This document shows, piece by piece, positions 44,813 through 56,292 of a stretch of 64,000 bases of DNA. Source of the DNA: Silene conica (lineage: Eukaryota > Streptophyta > Magnoliopsida > Caryophyllales > Caryophyllaceae); the NCBI GenBank assembly GCA_029255685.2, contig CM055319.2, positions 31,405,568 through 31,469,567 on the forward strand, written 5' to 3'. The position numbers were made by a program, and so were the translations under genes. A model generated the notes under the pieces. It was given only the letters and a program-made list of their open reading frames with translations. It ran no database searches and was not told the origin of the DNA. Positions within the stretch are counted from its first letter, which is position 1. Every line of letters starts with the position of its first letter.

Positions 44813-46490
44813 TGATGACCGATTTTTGCCGTCACTACCGGCCTTCAAACAAATTTATAAACCCGAATAAAAGTAGTACTTAGTTCGGGGTCGAACACGA
44901 AGATGGTGGGAAAGTTGTATAGTTACGTTCTAATTGAAGCTAGAGTCGGGGTAATAGGTTTGTGATTGGTTAACAACTAAGAAACAATTAAAGCAAATAA
45001 ATAGAGATGAAATTGATGATAAAGAGGACTAGGGTGTCGGGGGTCACGTAGGTAAGTCGGTAGCCAAACGTCGGGCAACGGACTTGTGTCACTTCTATGG
45101 TAAGTCTAGGGTCGTCTCTTCTCTCGAGTCGACTACCCTTAGGTCAAGACTAGTCCTAGCTTTCGCTACAAACCAAGCTAACCTAACACACAAACATGCT
45201 CATGAAACCCAAGACTATCGTCTAAAGCAAACAAAGCGAAGACTAACACCCAACCGTCGTTGAGGCAATTCGTCAAACACGTAACATGCAAGATGTGAAA
45301 ACTTAACCAAAGAAGCAAAGAAGACTAACCCTAAACATTTTTCATGGCTACTAACTACCCAAGCAAACCCCTAACCCTAGAAAAAGGACTACTCACTCAT
45401 GACTAAAGAAAACATGTAAACAATTGATGGGTAAATGATAAACATGTTGGATTATGGTAAAAGCAAGCAAATGAACAAAAGAAACTTAAATAAATGAAAT
45501 AACTAAGTAAGGATTAGGAAGATTATACCATTAACTAAGGAAAAGGAAAGAACTTGGATAACAAGATGAAGAATTCTTTCAAACCCTTCAAATTACAACC
45601 CAAAAATATCTTCTAACAATGCCCAAGAACAAAACTAAGGAGATTACTAAAGAAGGATTAACTAGATTAAAAGATTAAACTAAAATCTAAGAAGGATTAA
45701 GTATTTTTAGAGAGTTTTTGTGACTAAGTATGAGTGAATGAAACAGTAGAAAACCCTCAGAATTGCGTAAAAAGTAACGTAGAAATAAATGATACATGTG
45801 CGGGTTTATATAGTGTGCGAAAATCTGGAAAAGGCCTCTCAGCTGGTCAACCGGCTGCCGGTGGGAGACCGGCTGGGAGTCCAAATGTTAACTTCTGATA
45901 AATTCTTCAAATGGCCTTGCTTCTCAGCCGACCGGCCGGCTGCCGGTCTGGCACCGGCTGGGAGGCTGATTTCCTCAATCTGATTTTTCCTCTTTTTTCT
46001 TGAGTGTACAGGTACCCTCAGCCGGTGGGCCGGCTGCCGGTTGTCCACCGGCTGGGAGTCCTTTCTCTTGAATCTGCCCAAAAATGCATTTTTCTACAAT
46101 CTTCGAAAATGGCTAAGTATGGGATATACTTCCCAGCCGGCTAAGCGGCTGCCGGTTGGCCACTGGGAGCCTTTTTGCTTGAGTCTGAAACTTTAACGCA
46201 TTTTTCCCAAAAAGTCAAGTCAAGGTCCCCAGCCGGCCTACCGGCCGCCGGCTGGGAGGGCCTGGGCAAGCTTCTTGCTAATTTCTTCACATTTCTTCAT
46301 AATTCGCTCTAAATTCATCTCGTTTGCTCCCGTTTCTACGCTCCCGCCACAATACCTACAAAATGTAAACCAAAAAGGAATAGTCGAGGTAACGGGCATA
46401 AAAACAAGCAAAGGCAAGCAAAACAAGGTCATATCGGGACCGAACATGAAGAATAAACAACGAAAATAATGACCAAAATGGAGCTCATCA
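44813..46490 (-). repeat. 5' LTR of the second Athila element
   Basis: 1678 bp, collinear with 31254-32946. Its blocks near 46133 and 46230 have lost right-arm sequence through small deletions. Confidence 0.93.
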
Positions 46491-46580
46491 GCGCGCATCA
46501 ACGAAATGCCGAAGGAAAAAACTAGAAAAATAAACAGGGGATAAAAAAGAAAGGATTCAAGAAAAACGTAAAATGCTCAC

Positions 46581-46683
46581 CGAGTTCTCAGCATCAGAAT
46601 CTGCATTTTTTCTTTTCTGCTTACAGTTTCAAGATACTGGAAGACTTCCTTCTTTGATCGGAATCGACGGTTTGAGGCTGGAT
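46581..46683 (-). CDS. Exon resembling the end of an MBD (methyl-CpG-binding) domain
   Basis: On the minus strand an acceptor (TTTCATAG) at 46684 and a donor (CG|GTGAGC) at 46580 bound a 103-nt exon. It reads DPASNRRFRSKKEVFQYLET followed by a Lys/Arg/Met-rich tail. The pattern DP-x-(N/G)-xx-FRS-KKEV-x-YLET is that of the C-terminal half of plant MBD domains, which bind methylated CpG DNA in the nucleus. The neighbouring exons are not recognised: the first half of the domain is not visible to the right, and to the left the Athila and Copia elements begin. It may be part of a gene with a huge intron, a gene broken by insertions, or an isolated fragment. Confidence 0.5.
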
Positions 46684-47607
46684 CTATGAAATAGTGTCAA
46701 AAGACAACATTAACCAAAAGAAAACATGAGAAAGAAAAACAGAAACTGTAGGCTAACAAATCTATAAAGAACACAAAAGATGAAATTTTCATGAACATCA
46801 TGATGTATCAATTCGAGTAACTGTACTCTCAGCCTATTTTGCACCCTACAACCGAGGGTGGATGAAGACTAACCACGCACCAGAGCATGCTTAAACAAAC
46901 TCTGCTGCCACTTTGAGAACCGTACTGCATATTTAAATCCCTGCATTCTGATGGGCAGGGAAACAAACACCTATACACTCTCAGCCTGTTTTACAGCAAG
47001 AGACAATTTACTTCTTTTATTCAATCACCGTCAAATTTTCGTTTCACAAATTCGAAAATGTGAGATACATCTAGTAATAACATGCACAAATTTCCGTTTC
47101 ATAGACCAATGTGAGATACATCTAGTAATAACATGCACAAATTCAAAAATCAATAACACTAACAACAACAAAAGTCGATTAATCAATCATTTGCATGATT
47201 ACGATCATAAATTCAAGTAATGCGCATGAAGTAGTAGATTAAATTGACGAAATTACTTTTAAATTAATCGTAAGTTAAGGAGTAATTGAGAAGATCGAGG
47301 AGGAATGAGGATAATACCTAGAAATTGCGAGGATTGAAGAGGGCCTGAATATGCGCGGCAGGTTTAGGCGCCGGGAGGGATAGTGGTTGGATGGCGATGG
47401 CAGGGGTGGTGGTTGAGATGGTGGGAGAAATTGAAGGGATGGTTAAAATGAGAAGAAAATTGAAAAGATGAGTGTTGAATGGAAGGGGTAAAATGGAAAA
47501 TATGTACATGATTGAGTAAATCATGTACATGAATGAGCAACACCCTTTAATATCTGGCATGATATTATTAGTAGTGTGTTTGGGATTATCTTGGGTGCTA
47601 CTGCCAT
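46684..47607. other. Flank of the MBD-like exon
   Basis: No confident exon. A 50-bp tandem duplication (AATGTGAGATACATCTAG plus tail) occupies about 47055-47145. On the minus strand 47330-47500 is C-rich with a possible donor after CAATTTCTAG, which could be a 5' leader exon; this is weak. Confidence 0.4.
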
Positions 47608-48513
47608 GTTCTTTTGGACTTATTTTTGCTTAATTTAAGTTAAGTTCAGCAAAAATAAGTTAAGTTCAGAAAAGTTCAGCAAAAATAAGTTAAGTTCAGA
47701 AAAAATAAGTTAAGTTATGTTCAGCAAAAATAAGTTCAGAAAAGTTCAGCAAAAATAAGTTAAGTTCAGCAAAAATAAGTTAAGTTAAGTTCAGCAGAAA
47801 TAAGTTCAGAAAAGTTAAGCAAAAATAAGTTCAGAAAAGTTATTATTGACAGATTTTCACATATTCTCTCGTACAAATGTCTCATGTGCGACCATTTTTT
47901 TTAATTACCCAAAAGTGTCACTATTAACAAAAGAATAGTCAAATTTTCCAAAAAATACACGGGTTAAAAATTACACACAATAATTCTCGTATGATAATGA
48001 ACATACCATATTTAAATAGAAATAAATTATTAAAACAATTGTGATAATATAGAAATAGATTATTAAAAAAAATATGATATGTGATTTACTTTTTAATTAT
48101 GTAGTGAAGTAAGATAATGAACCTACTATATTTATATATAAAAAGAAATTATTATTATTACTACTATTTTATTATTATTATTATTTTTTATATTATTTAA
48201 GTTAATATTTACTTAGTTCGAAAAATTTAGACTCATATCAGTTAAGTTTAGAAAAGTTAAGTTCATAAATATTAAGCAGATATAAGTTAACTTTAGCAAA
48301 TATAAGTTAAGTTAAGTTCAGCAAAAATAAGTTCAGAAAAGTTCAGCAAAAATAAGTTAAGTTCAGAAAAACTAAGTTAAGTTAAGTTCAGCAAAAATAA
48401 GTTCAGAAAAGTTCAGCAAAAATAAGTTAAGTTCAGCAAATATAAGTTAAGTTCAGAAAAATTCAGAAAAAATAAGTTAAGTTAAGTTAAGCAAAAAATA
48501 AGTCCAAAAGAAC
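47608..48513. mobile_element. MITE-like element with short inverted ends and inner direct-repeat arrays
   Basis: The ends are inverted repeats: GTTCTTTTGGACTTATTTTT at 47608-47627 and its complement at about 48493-48513, with the match extending to GCTTAA (one extra A on the right). Inside each end lies an array of AAAATAAGTTAAGTTCAGC-type units (about 47635-47845 and 48235-48490), both in the same orientation. The middle (47850-48230) is AT-rich with no ORF, so it is non-autonomous. The superfamily is not determined and no clear TSD is seen. Confidence 0.7.
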
Positions 48514-50717
48514 GGGGCCTAAGAGGAGTATTCATATACTTGAAGTTGGATTTCATTTCGTTTCATATTAGCTCAAGATCGAAAATTGGAAGGTAACCAA
48601 ATTTCGTACCCTAATCTGAAATTTGAATGTAAGGTTCTCAAACTTTGTATTTCAATTGCATGCATAAGTTCCATATTTAGTTTTATCACTAAAAAACTAA
48701 TTTTTTGCGCATATATGATATGAGCCTAATCTGAAATATGATTTCCTTCAAATATTATATGATTAACTTTTAATTGAGTTATTTTTTTTAATGATGAAAT
48801 GATCGTAACACAATTAACTCCATTATATCGTTTCAGATGTACGATTTGAAACTTTTCATTCTTTCACCATTTCTCCCATACGTTATTTGCCAACTAAACA
48901 AAGAATTATCTATTTTTTCATATAATTATGACGTTAAGTTAGTAACTGATTGAAATCTAAAAGAATTGTATATCACATTAAATGCATGATTAGTGTTTTA
49001 CAACTTAATAACTAGTACATGTACAATGCACTATATCGAAACTTATTTTAATACCCGTGCGCATGAACATAAAAAGTAATATTTTATTATTACGACTTAC
49101 GAGATACAAAAATACGGGGTATTAGACCCGAACGAGAAATAGGAACATACATCGGAGCTCACACTTTTCTTAGTTTTTGACCATATGTATATTTTTTTGA
49201 GCAGATGAATATTTTTTTGAGCTTATGATTATTTTTTTGAGCATATGAATATAATCAATATATTTGTGAGCTTATGAATATTTTTTTGAGCTTATTACCT
49301 TAAACTTTATTTGTTTTGAGCATATGAGTTTTTTTAGCTTATTACGTCAAATTTTATTTGTTTTTGAGCATATGTGTATTTTTTCCGAGCTTATAAAAAT
49401 TTTTAAGTTAAATTTTAATTTTTTTTCGTTAAAACTAAAATCCCCTATCTATAAAAGGAAGGTCATTTCTAGGATTGTGATTGGCTGAAATTTTTACTTT
49501 TTTTTTTTACACATTAACCAACCCACGTTTTTTCCCTGAATTAATTACTCTCTCTCCTCAAAACAATTAATTACTCCCTCTCCACTTACTTTCTCTCCAA
49601 TTAATTACCCTATCTTCTCATTTCTTATTATTTTTCATATACATATTCTGAATATGTTAAAAAGCTTATGATAAAAAATTAATCACATTCAACCTTACAA
49701 TAAAAGAAAATTTTAAAAAAATTGGAAATCTACATGGGGGACAACAAATTTTAATAACAAAAAAAATTACAATTCCGGAAAATTAATCTCTTTGATACCT
49801 TGACAATTAAAATTAAATTAGATTTTTTGTATGAACGGTCTCATACTCTCATACCATAAGACGATCAACATATATAAAAAGAAAAATCGTTTATTAGCAC
49901 TGAAGGAACAACTTTTTATATGAGACCGTATTACTCTATAATTTGTGACAATTAAAATGTATAAAAGCAAATTTATATACTATATAAACATATATACATT
50001 AAATTTAACACGAGACCCAAATTTTAAGATTTTGATGAAAAATAAATCCTAAAAATATCTATATTTCCGAAAATATGAAAAAAAAATGGTTACTATTTAA
50101 TCAAAAGTGGTCACTACGTATCAAAATGTGATCACTTTCCTACTGGTCGCATGTGCGGCCGTCGTAAAGTAGAATTTTGCGAAATGGTAAATTAAGGCTA
50201 TATAAAATAATACGAGTAATAATTATTATTAGGTGATATTGTCGACTGATGCATCTATATATCGATCCATGTTTTTATGGTTGTCTATTAGCCCAAAATA
50301 TATATTTTTACAAGCTCAGAAATAGTTTGGGTCAACAAAAATATACAATGCGGTTTTATTATATACGGTTTTAGATTAAATCTCTTATGTATAAACGGAA
50401 CAACTTTTCCTGCTTTTTCATTGGTTGCTTAATTTTAGCAAATTAAAAACCTTCTTTCTCACAAGGAGCTTTAATTTTTCTTCATTTTACCTTTCTTGAT
50501 TAAATGTACAAGGAATCCAATGAATTCCCTGCACCTCTTAATCCTTCCGTCAATTGTCATCCAAAGCATGATTAAGGATCCTATGCTTGCTCTTGAGTAG
50601 TTCTTTGGGTCTTGATTATTTTTGTTTGTCCACGTGGTCCGTTCTCGGGATTGCCCATTTCTTCCCAAAATGCTCTTTTAAGGCCGATGCTTGCTCTTTT
50701 AGCCTCGTGATTGATAG
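48514..50717. other. AT-rich intergenic sequence
   Basis: No gene supported. It includes an imperfect ~22-bp repeat of TTTTTTTGAGCATATGAATA type (49180-49385), a CTATAAAAGG at 49449 with following CTCTCTCC repeats, and an 11-bp inverted repeat ACGGTCTCATA / TATGAGACCGT (49835-49845 and 49919-49929) that may mark a tiny MITE. Confidence 0.5.
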
Positions 50718-50955
50718 ATGAACCATCTCAATCAAAACCTTAAGGTAATGGTTGAGGTCCAACTATTATTAATATTTCTGTTACGTTCCCTCACTCAAAT
50801 GCCTTTGGGCTTGAAGAGTAGTTAGTTTGCACAAGCTCCCTCATACCGTGTGCTCGGTTTTCACTTCGTGAGTTTTTGAGGGGTTTTGAGGCTGACAGGA
50901 TTCGAACCCTTGACCTTCGGTCACACTGACTCTCTGATACCATGATAGATGAACC
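50718..50955 (-). mobile_element. Possible LTR-end and primer-site remnant (TRIM-like)
   Basis: TGATAGATGAACCATCT occurs at about 50718 and again at 50944. Read on the minus strand the second copy ends ...ATCTATCA and is followed at once by TGGTATCAGAGAGTC, like an LTR end plus a Met primer site. The intervening segment also has GGTTCGAATCC, a perfect RNA polymerase III B-box. Either a small LTR element or a tRNA-derived sequence is possible. Confidence 0.35.
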
Positions 50956-51189
50956 ATCTTAGTGATCGTGGGTGAATGCCAGAAATGCTCGGAAAAAGCT
51001 ACTAAAAGCTTAATTTCCTACGAACCATAATAAATGTATGTAAAACACCTAGAATGCAGAATTAGCTCACAAATACACTAATAATAGTGCAAATATCCAA
51101 TATATCCGAGCTAAATTAGGGAGTAAAACTATATATAAAATGGACACATCGGCTTAAACAAGCTCCAAGAGAGTGGAGGAGTGAGATTG

Positions 51190-51642
51190 ATAGCTACTTC
51201 TTGAATAATGGCTTTACTAAAAGCCTAAATGAGATATGTGCCTAGGTTCAAAGGTGATTTCGTGGAGTTGAAGGAAGCAGTGCCATTGCCATCCGGAGAA
51301 GTCGTGTATACATCAGCAACAAAGAGAGCTACAAAGGCTGCTTGTGAAGTGGTTTGGTTAAGAATGTTGGCCAATTTAGGCCAAGAGCAAAGCGGTCGTA
51401 CAACAATCTTTCGTGACAATATGTCAACTATTGCTCTTGCTAAGAATCTTATATTTCATGCTAGGACAAAGCACATTGAAATTCAACATCATTTCATCCG
51501 TGACTTGGTCAACAAAGAGGAAATCCAATTGAAGTTCATTAACACTAACGATCAACCATCATGCTTACTAAGCACATTGAAATTCGACAAATTTGTATTG
51601 TTCAGCATTGCTTATGCAGTAGCATATTTTGGAAGGTTGTAG
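51190..51642 (+). pseudogene. Copia RNase H C-terminal fragment
   Basis: Encodes VVYTSATKRATKAACEVVWL, TIFRDNMSTIALAKNLIFHA, RTKHIEIQHHFIRDLVNKEE and IQLKFINTNDQPSCLL, which match the end of Copia RNase H in a lineage different from the elements at 1-31057 (the SA...N...F/RTKHI pattern). The upstream pol is absent. The segment from about 51640 (TGTAGGGGTTACTAGG onward) may be the start of its LTR. It is a relic. Confidence 0.75.
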
Positions 51643-52160
51643 GGGTTACTAGGTTTCCAATAATCCGTTGAGTCTCATTTAATGTGTCTTAGGAAATCTA
51701 AGTTGTGTGTTGTATTACAGGGTAGCTATAAAATTCTCTATGAGGCCTATTTAAAGGAAAACTACAAACTGATTGCTGCAACCAACAAAAAAACAACAGA
51801 TTCATAATAAATAAAAGAGCAGCAACTCAAATCTAAAAAATCAGTAACTCACCAACAGCTAGCTTTTTGTTTCAGGCTAATTTGGTCAAATAAGCTAGTT
51901 AGCAAATACTTGCCCACAATAAGTTACTTCAATTCTTGGTCAAATAAGGTACTTTGATCAAATAAATTCACTCATATGCCTTGCGAAACGGGCCTAATAT
52001 GAAATATTCTGAGCTTGAAAAGGAAGATCAATAGTGGGTTGTGGGCTGGTCCGTGTGAATGTGTGATAATGGTGGGCGGACAAGGGTGTTGCTTCGTATT
52101 TTGAGTTGGGGAGGCTGGGCTTTGTAATGAGGTGCTGGGAGGGGTGGTGGAGTTTGGTGG
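51643..52160. other. Possible LTR relic and G/T-rich flank
   Basis: The first part may be the decayed LTR of the Copia relic. From 52010 the + strand is rich in G and T and poor in A and C; this strand bias continues past the Tekay insertion into 61559-61860. No gene is recognised. Confidence 0.4.
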
Positions 52161-52534
52161 TGTAACACCCCCATTTATTTAAGGGCCTGAACTAGGACTC
52201 CTCAGATAAATAAGGGTGTTACCATCTCGGTTTCCCGAGGCAGTAGATACAAAGGAAGATAACCAGTACTTTAAATTACTTTAAACTCAAAACATGTTCT
52301 TACATAACCAAAGGTCTTAACAACATAAATAAAGTACAACTCGTATTAAACTGACTAAGGTGATCTAGACATCTAATCTGGTCCGGATCCAAGCTCTTCC
52401 TCCCATAGCTCCCCCTTAGTCTCAGCACCTGTCAATCTGCTCCCCAATAATTGGTTCATCACAGGTGATCACGAATACACAGGGTCAACCACGAGGTTGA
52501 GCAGGGAAAACAATAATTAAAGCAATATAATAAA

Positions 52535-52640
52535 CTCCGCACCGATCCAACGCCATATATATACTCCGCACCGATCCAACACCATATATACTCCGCACTG
52601 ATCCAACACCATATATACTCCGCACCGATCCAACTCCATA
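52535..52640. repeat. Four-unit LTR minisatellite
   Basis: CTCCGCACCGATCCAAC plus CCATATATA, four units here and five in the other LTR (59875-60006). Confidence 0.93.
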
Positions 52641-53116
52641 ACACAAGGCCCATCATGAAAACAATATATTATATCACAGAATAATATATAGATAACACCA
52701 TATAATGATCACACGATATATGTAATAAACATGCTCAAACCAAATAAGAACAGATTGCACATTATCAGGTACCAGTATTTCCCCTACCTGGAATAGCAGA
52801 AACGCAGATACAATCCGAGATATGCTTAGAAATGTTCCACTCGAAACTCGCTACCTAAACAGGTATATGTAACGAATTAATAACTTATACGACTCCCTTA
52901 ACGATCATACTTACCCCAAAACCCCATAAATAGAAAGTTTCCATAAATAGAAACTTTCCCCATATAGCACTTCCAAACATGGCAACCTCTAAATACGACA
53001 ACATTCGTTTTGAATTTCAAATTACTCTATACATTACTACCATAACTAAAATTCCATAATTAAAATATAATACCATAAATAAAATAACACAACCATAAAT
53101 ACAATTTATACTACTA

Positions 53117-53118
53117 AA

Positions 53119-53154
<36 letters not shown>
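53117..53154. repeat. AAT microsatellite
   Basis: About 13 AAT units; the other LTR has about 10 (60486-60515). Confidence 0.9.
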
Positions 53155-53157
<3 letters not shown>

Positions 53158-54339
53158 ATTGATAATAATCGAAATAATAAAACGTAAAAAGAACAACAAA
53201 ACAGCCCTCCTACCTTCACGACTCACCTACACCCTAACAACTCCTCTAACAGCCTCACGACCACCCCTCTGCCCGCCGACAGCCACCCTACGTAACACCC
53301 AAACCACCTACTCCATCCCTGACACCCACCACCACCGTCGACTCCACCCAACAAGTCAGACCAGACCCAAACCAAACACTGGTTCCTCCTTATCACGACG
53401 CTGCTACCCCCCTGAACAAGCCCCTGTCGACGCAACCACCAGGGGTTCCACCACCCACAACCGCCACCTATAAACCCTATGACACCAGACTCAACCACCG
53501 TGGTGGTGCCACTGTGTCGACCTCCCCCGAGTCAACAGTGGTACCACCCCCTTACACCTCCTGCGACGATATCCCTGACCCTCGACTAAAACCGAGAACC
53601 AGACAGCAGAACGCTCACCCCTTTTCCACCATACTTGACACCCCAAAACCACCATGACTAACCCCCTGACCAACCTTCAGACACTAGCAAAACAACAACA
53701 CAAAAACTAACGCAACCCCGACACGCAAACCCCTCTCGAAAGAGCAACAAACGTAAACAAATTAAATAAATTACCAACGAAAGACACAGGCTGCGCATAC
53801 CTGTTTTCTGACTCGAAACGAAGGGGTTAGACGGAGGTAAACAACCGTGGGGATCTGATCTTTCTGGAGTGTGATGGCGGCTGAGCAATCTAGGGTAGTG
53901 GTGGTGTTTGTAGATAGGTCAGAACTAGGTCGAATTACCTCTTATATGGCGGCAGGAGTAAGGGGTGTGTGTGGGTTTCATAAAACGTGAGTAACGTGAA
54001 TCATGGGCTCCTTGTGTTACACGAAATTCGAGGCCCAAGACCTTACTCCTAGTGATCCCAAGTTCGAACCCTACCACAAGCATGATACATATATAAGAGA
54101 TCTCTAGTTCGAATCCCCTAACTAGCACGACACACACACACATATACATATAAGAAAATAAGATACCATCATGCCCAAAATCGAGGTATTACAGTCTTCC
54201 CTCCTTAAATTGAACTTCGTCCCGAAGTTCATCCCCATTTAGGTCACAAAACAAACAAAGCGTCACAAAAAGTGTACTTAAATCACAGAATGTTACATTC
54301 CGCCCCCCTTAAAGAAAAGTTACGTCCGCGTAACTTACC

Positions 54340-56292
54340 TCAATCGAATAGATGCGGATAACGCTCTCTCATGGACGCCTCAGGTTCCCATGTAGCCTCT
54401 TCCTGGTTATGATTTGTCCACAGGACTTTCACTAAATACGTCTCCCCATTGCGAGTTTTTCGAACCTTCCTGTCCAGAATCTCCTTCGGAGTCTCAATGT
54501 ATGCCAACTGCTCATCTACCTCAATCACCTCGTGCTGAAGCACATGTGATGGGTCACTCACATATTTCCTCAACTGAGACACATGGAACACATTATGGAC
54601 CTTGGATAGGGTTGGAGGTAAAGCTAAGCGATATGCCACCTCTCCAACTCTGTCCAAAATCTCAAATGGTCCAATAAATTTCTGACTCAGTTTGCCACGC
54701 TTGCCGAATCTCATCACACCCTTTATCGGAGAGACTTTAAGTAGTACCTTCTCCCCGGCCTCAAATGAAATATCGCTCCTCTTCAGATCGGCATAGCTTT
54801 TCTGTCTATCCTGAGCGGCCCTCATCCTCTGTCGAATAATCTGAACCTGCTCCACCATCTCCTGGATCATATCTGGCCCCAATGTCACAACATCAGCTCG
54901 ATCATCCCAACACACAGGGCTCCGACACTTCCTCCCGTACAAAGCCTCAAAAGGAGCCATGCCTATGCTTGCATGGTAACTGTTATTATAAGAAAACTCG
55001 ATCAACCCCAGTCGATCCTCCCAAGATCCTCCGAACTCAAGGACACAAGCCCTCAACATATCCTCAAGGGTCTGAATCGTTCTCTCAGTCTGACCGTCGG
55101 TAGCTGGATGGAAAGCAGTACTCATCTTCAACTGGGTACCCAAAGCGGCCTGCAACTCTTGCCAAAATCTAGATATGAACCTCGAATCCCGATCTGAAAC
55201 AATATCTTTGGGTACTCCATGTAGTTTGACCACATTCTGAACATATGACTTAGCCAACTCGGCCTTACTCCAGGTATCCTTCATTGGAATAAAGTGAGCT
55301 GACTTAGTCAAACGATCCACAATCACCCAAATCATGTTGTTGCCCCTCTGAGTCCGAGGCAACCCCACGATAAAGTCCATCGAAATGTTTTCCCACTTCC
55401 ACTCTGGTACATCCAACGGTTGAACTTTCCCCTGAGGTCTCTTATGCTCCCCTTTCACTCTCTGACAAGTCAAGCATCTCGATACAAACTCTGCGACTTC
55501 CTTCTTCATGTTAGGCCACCAGAACGTCTTCTTAAGGTCTTTATAGAGCTTATCACCCCCTGGGTGAACTGAATATGGAGTAGCATGAGCTTCAGTCAGG
55601 ATCTTCTTCTTTAGCTCCTCCACATCCGGAACACACCATCGTCCACTGAACCTCAAACTACCATCAGTATGAATACTGAACTTGGTTGCAGACTCTCCAC
55701 CCTCACTCTCCACCATCCTGCGCCACTTCTGGATTCTCGCATCATTACCTTGCAACTCCCGAATCTCACCATACAACTCCGGCTCTACTGTCAAGTCACT
55801 AAGAGCATCCCCTTTCCGGATCATGAATATTCCCATCTCCCTTAGTTCACCATACAACCTCCCTCTCGATCTGGCACAATCCAGAGCATGTATTGACTTT
55901 CTACTTAGAGCGTCAGCTACCACATTTGCCTTGCCTTCGTGGTAGACAATCTGCATATCATAATCTCCGATCAACTCTATCCACCTCCTCTGCCTCATGT
56001 TCAACTCTTTCTGGGTGTAGATATATTTTAGGCTCTTATGGTCAGAAAACACCTTAAAAGTGGCTCCATAAAGGTAATGACGCCACAATTTCAGTGCAAA
56101 GACCACAGCGCCCAACTCCAAATCATGAGTCGGATAATTCTCTTCGTAGGTCTTCAATTGGCGAGAAGCATACGCGATCACTCTACCATTCTGCATTAGC
56201 ACACAACCCAACCCATGCTTTGAAGCGTCGGTGTAAACTTCAAAATTATCACTCCCAACTGGCAAGGCCAGGATAGGAGCTGTTGTCAGGCG
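54340..56292 (-). pseudogene. pol: Tekay-type RNase H, integrase and chromodomain
   Basis: 641 codons in one open frame from 56265, the same frame as the upstream RT. RNase H has [44 protein letters not shown] and VVADALSRK. The integrase zinc region is [18 protein letters not shown] with [12 protein letters not shown]; the core has [21 protein letters not shown] and [17 protein letters not shown]-terminal chromodomain-like segment follows ([19 protein letters not shown]), which in chromoviruses guides insertion to particular chromatin. It is complete on its own; only the TAA at 56293-56295 separates it from RT. Confidence 0.93.

Larger units (their letters stand above)
31254..46490 (-). mobile_element. 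Second, decayed Athila-type Gypsy element
   Basis: It is 15,237 bp with LTRs at 31254-32946 and 44813-46490 and a tRNA-Asp primer site at the right. The coding order on the minus strand is gag, Asn/Gln-rich region, protease, RT, RNase H, integrase and third ORF. Many frameshifts and stops break pol. A perfect TSD is not visible at the junctions: the left flank ends gcatc, and gcatc occurs in the right flank only after four extra bases (gcgc). It is clearly a different family from the first Athila copy. Confidence 0.92.
52161..54193 (-). repeat. 3' LTR of the Tekay-type element
   Basis: 2033 bp, TGTAACACCC...GAGGTATTACA, nearly identical to 59501-61553. Confidence 0.96.

Noticed and set aside
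47318-47560. 80-codon minus frame as first coding exon of the MBD-like gene
   Set aside because: No MBD-like residues and no clear frame link to the exon at 46683; at most a leader.
50880-50945. tRNA gene
   Set aside because: Only a B-box-like sequence and primer-like sequence are visible; no full cloverleaf could be made.
53159-53673. Pro/Thr-rich and Gly/Val/Trp-rich frames in the Tekay LTR
   Set aside because: Same frames appear in both LTRs and on both strands; GC-rich LTR composition explains them.
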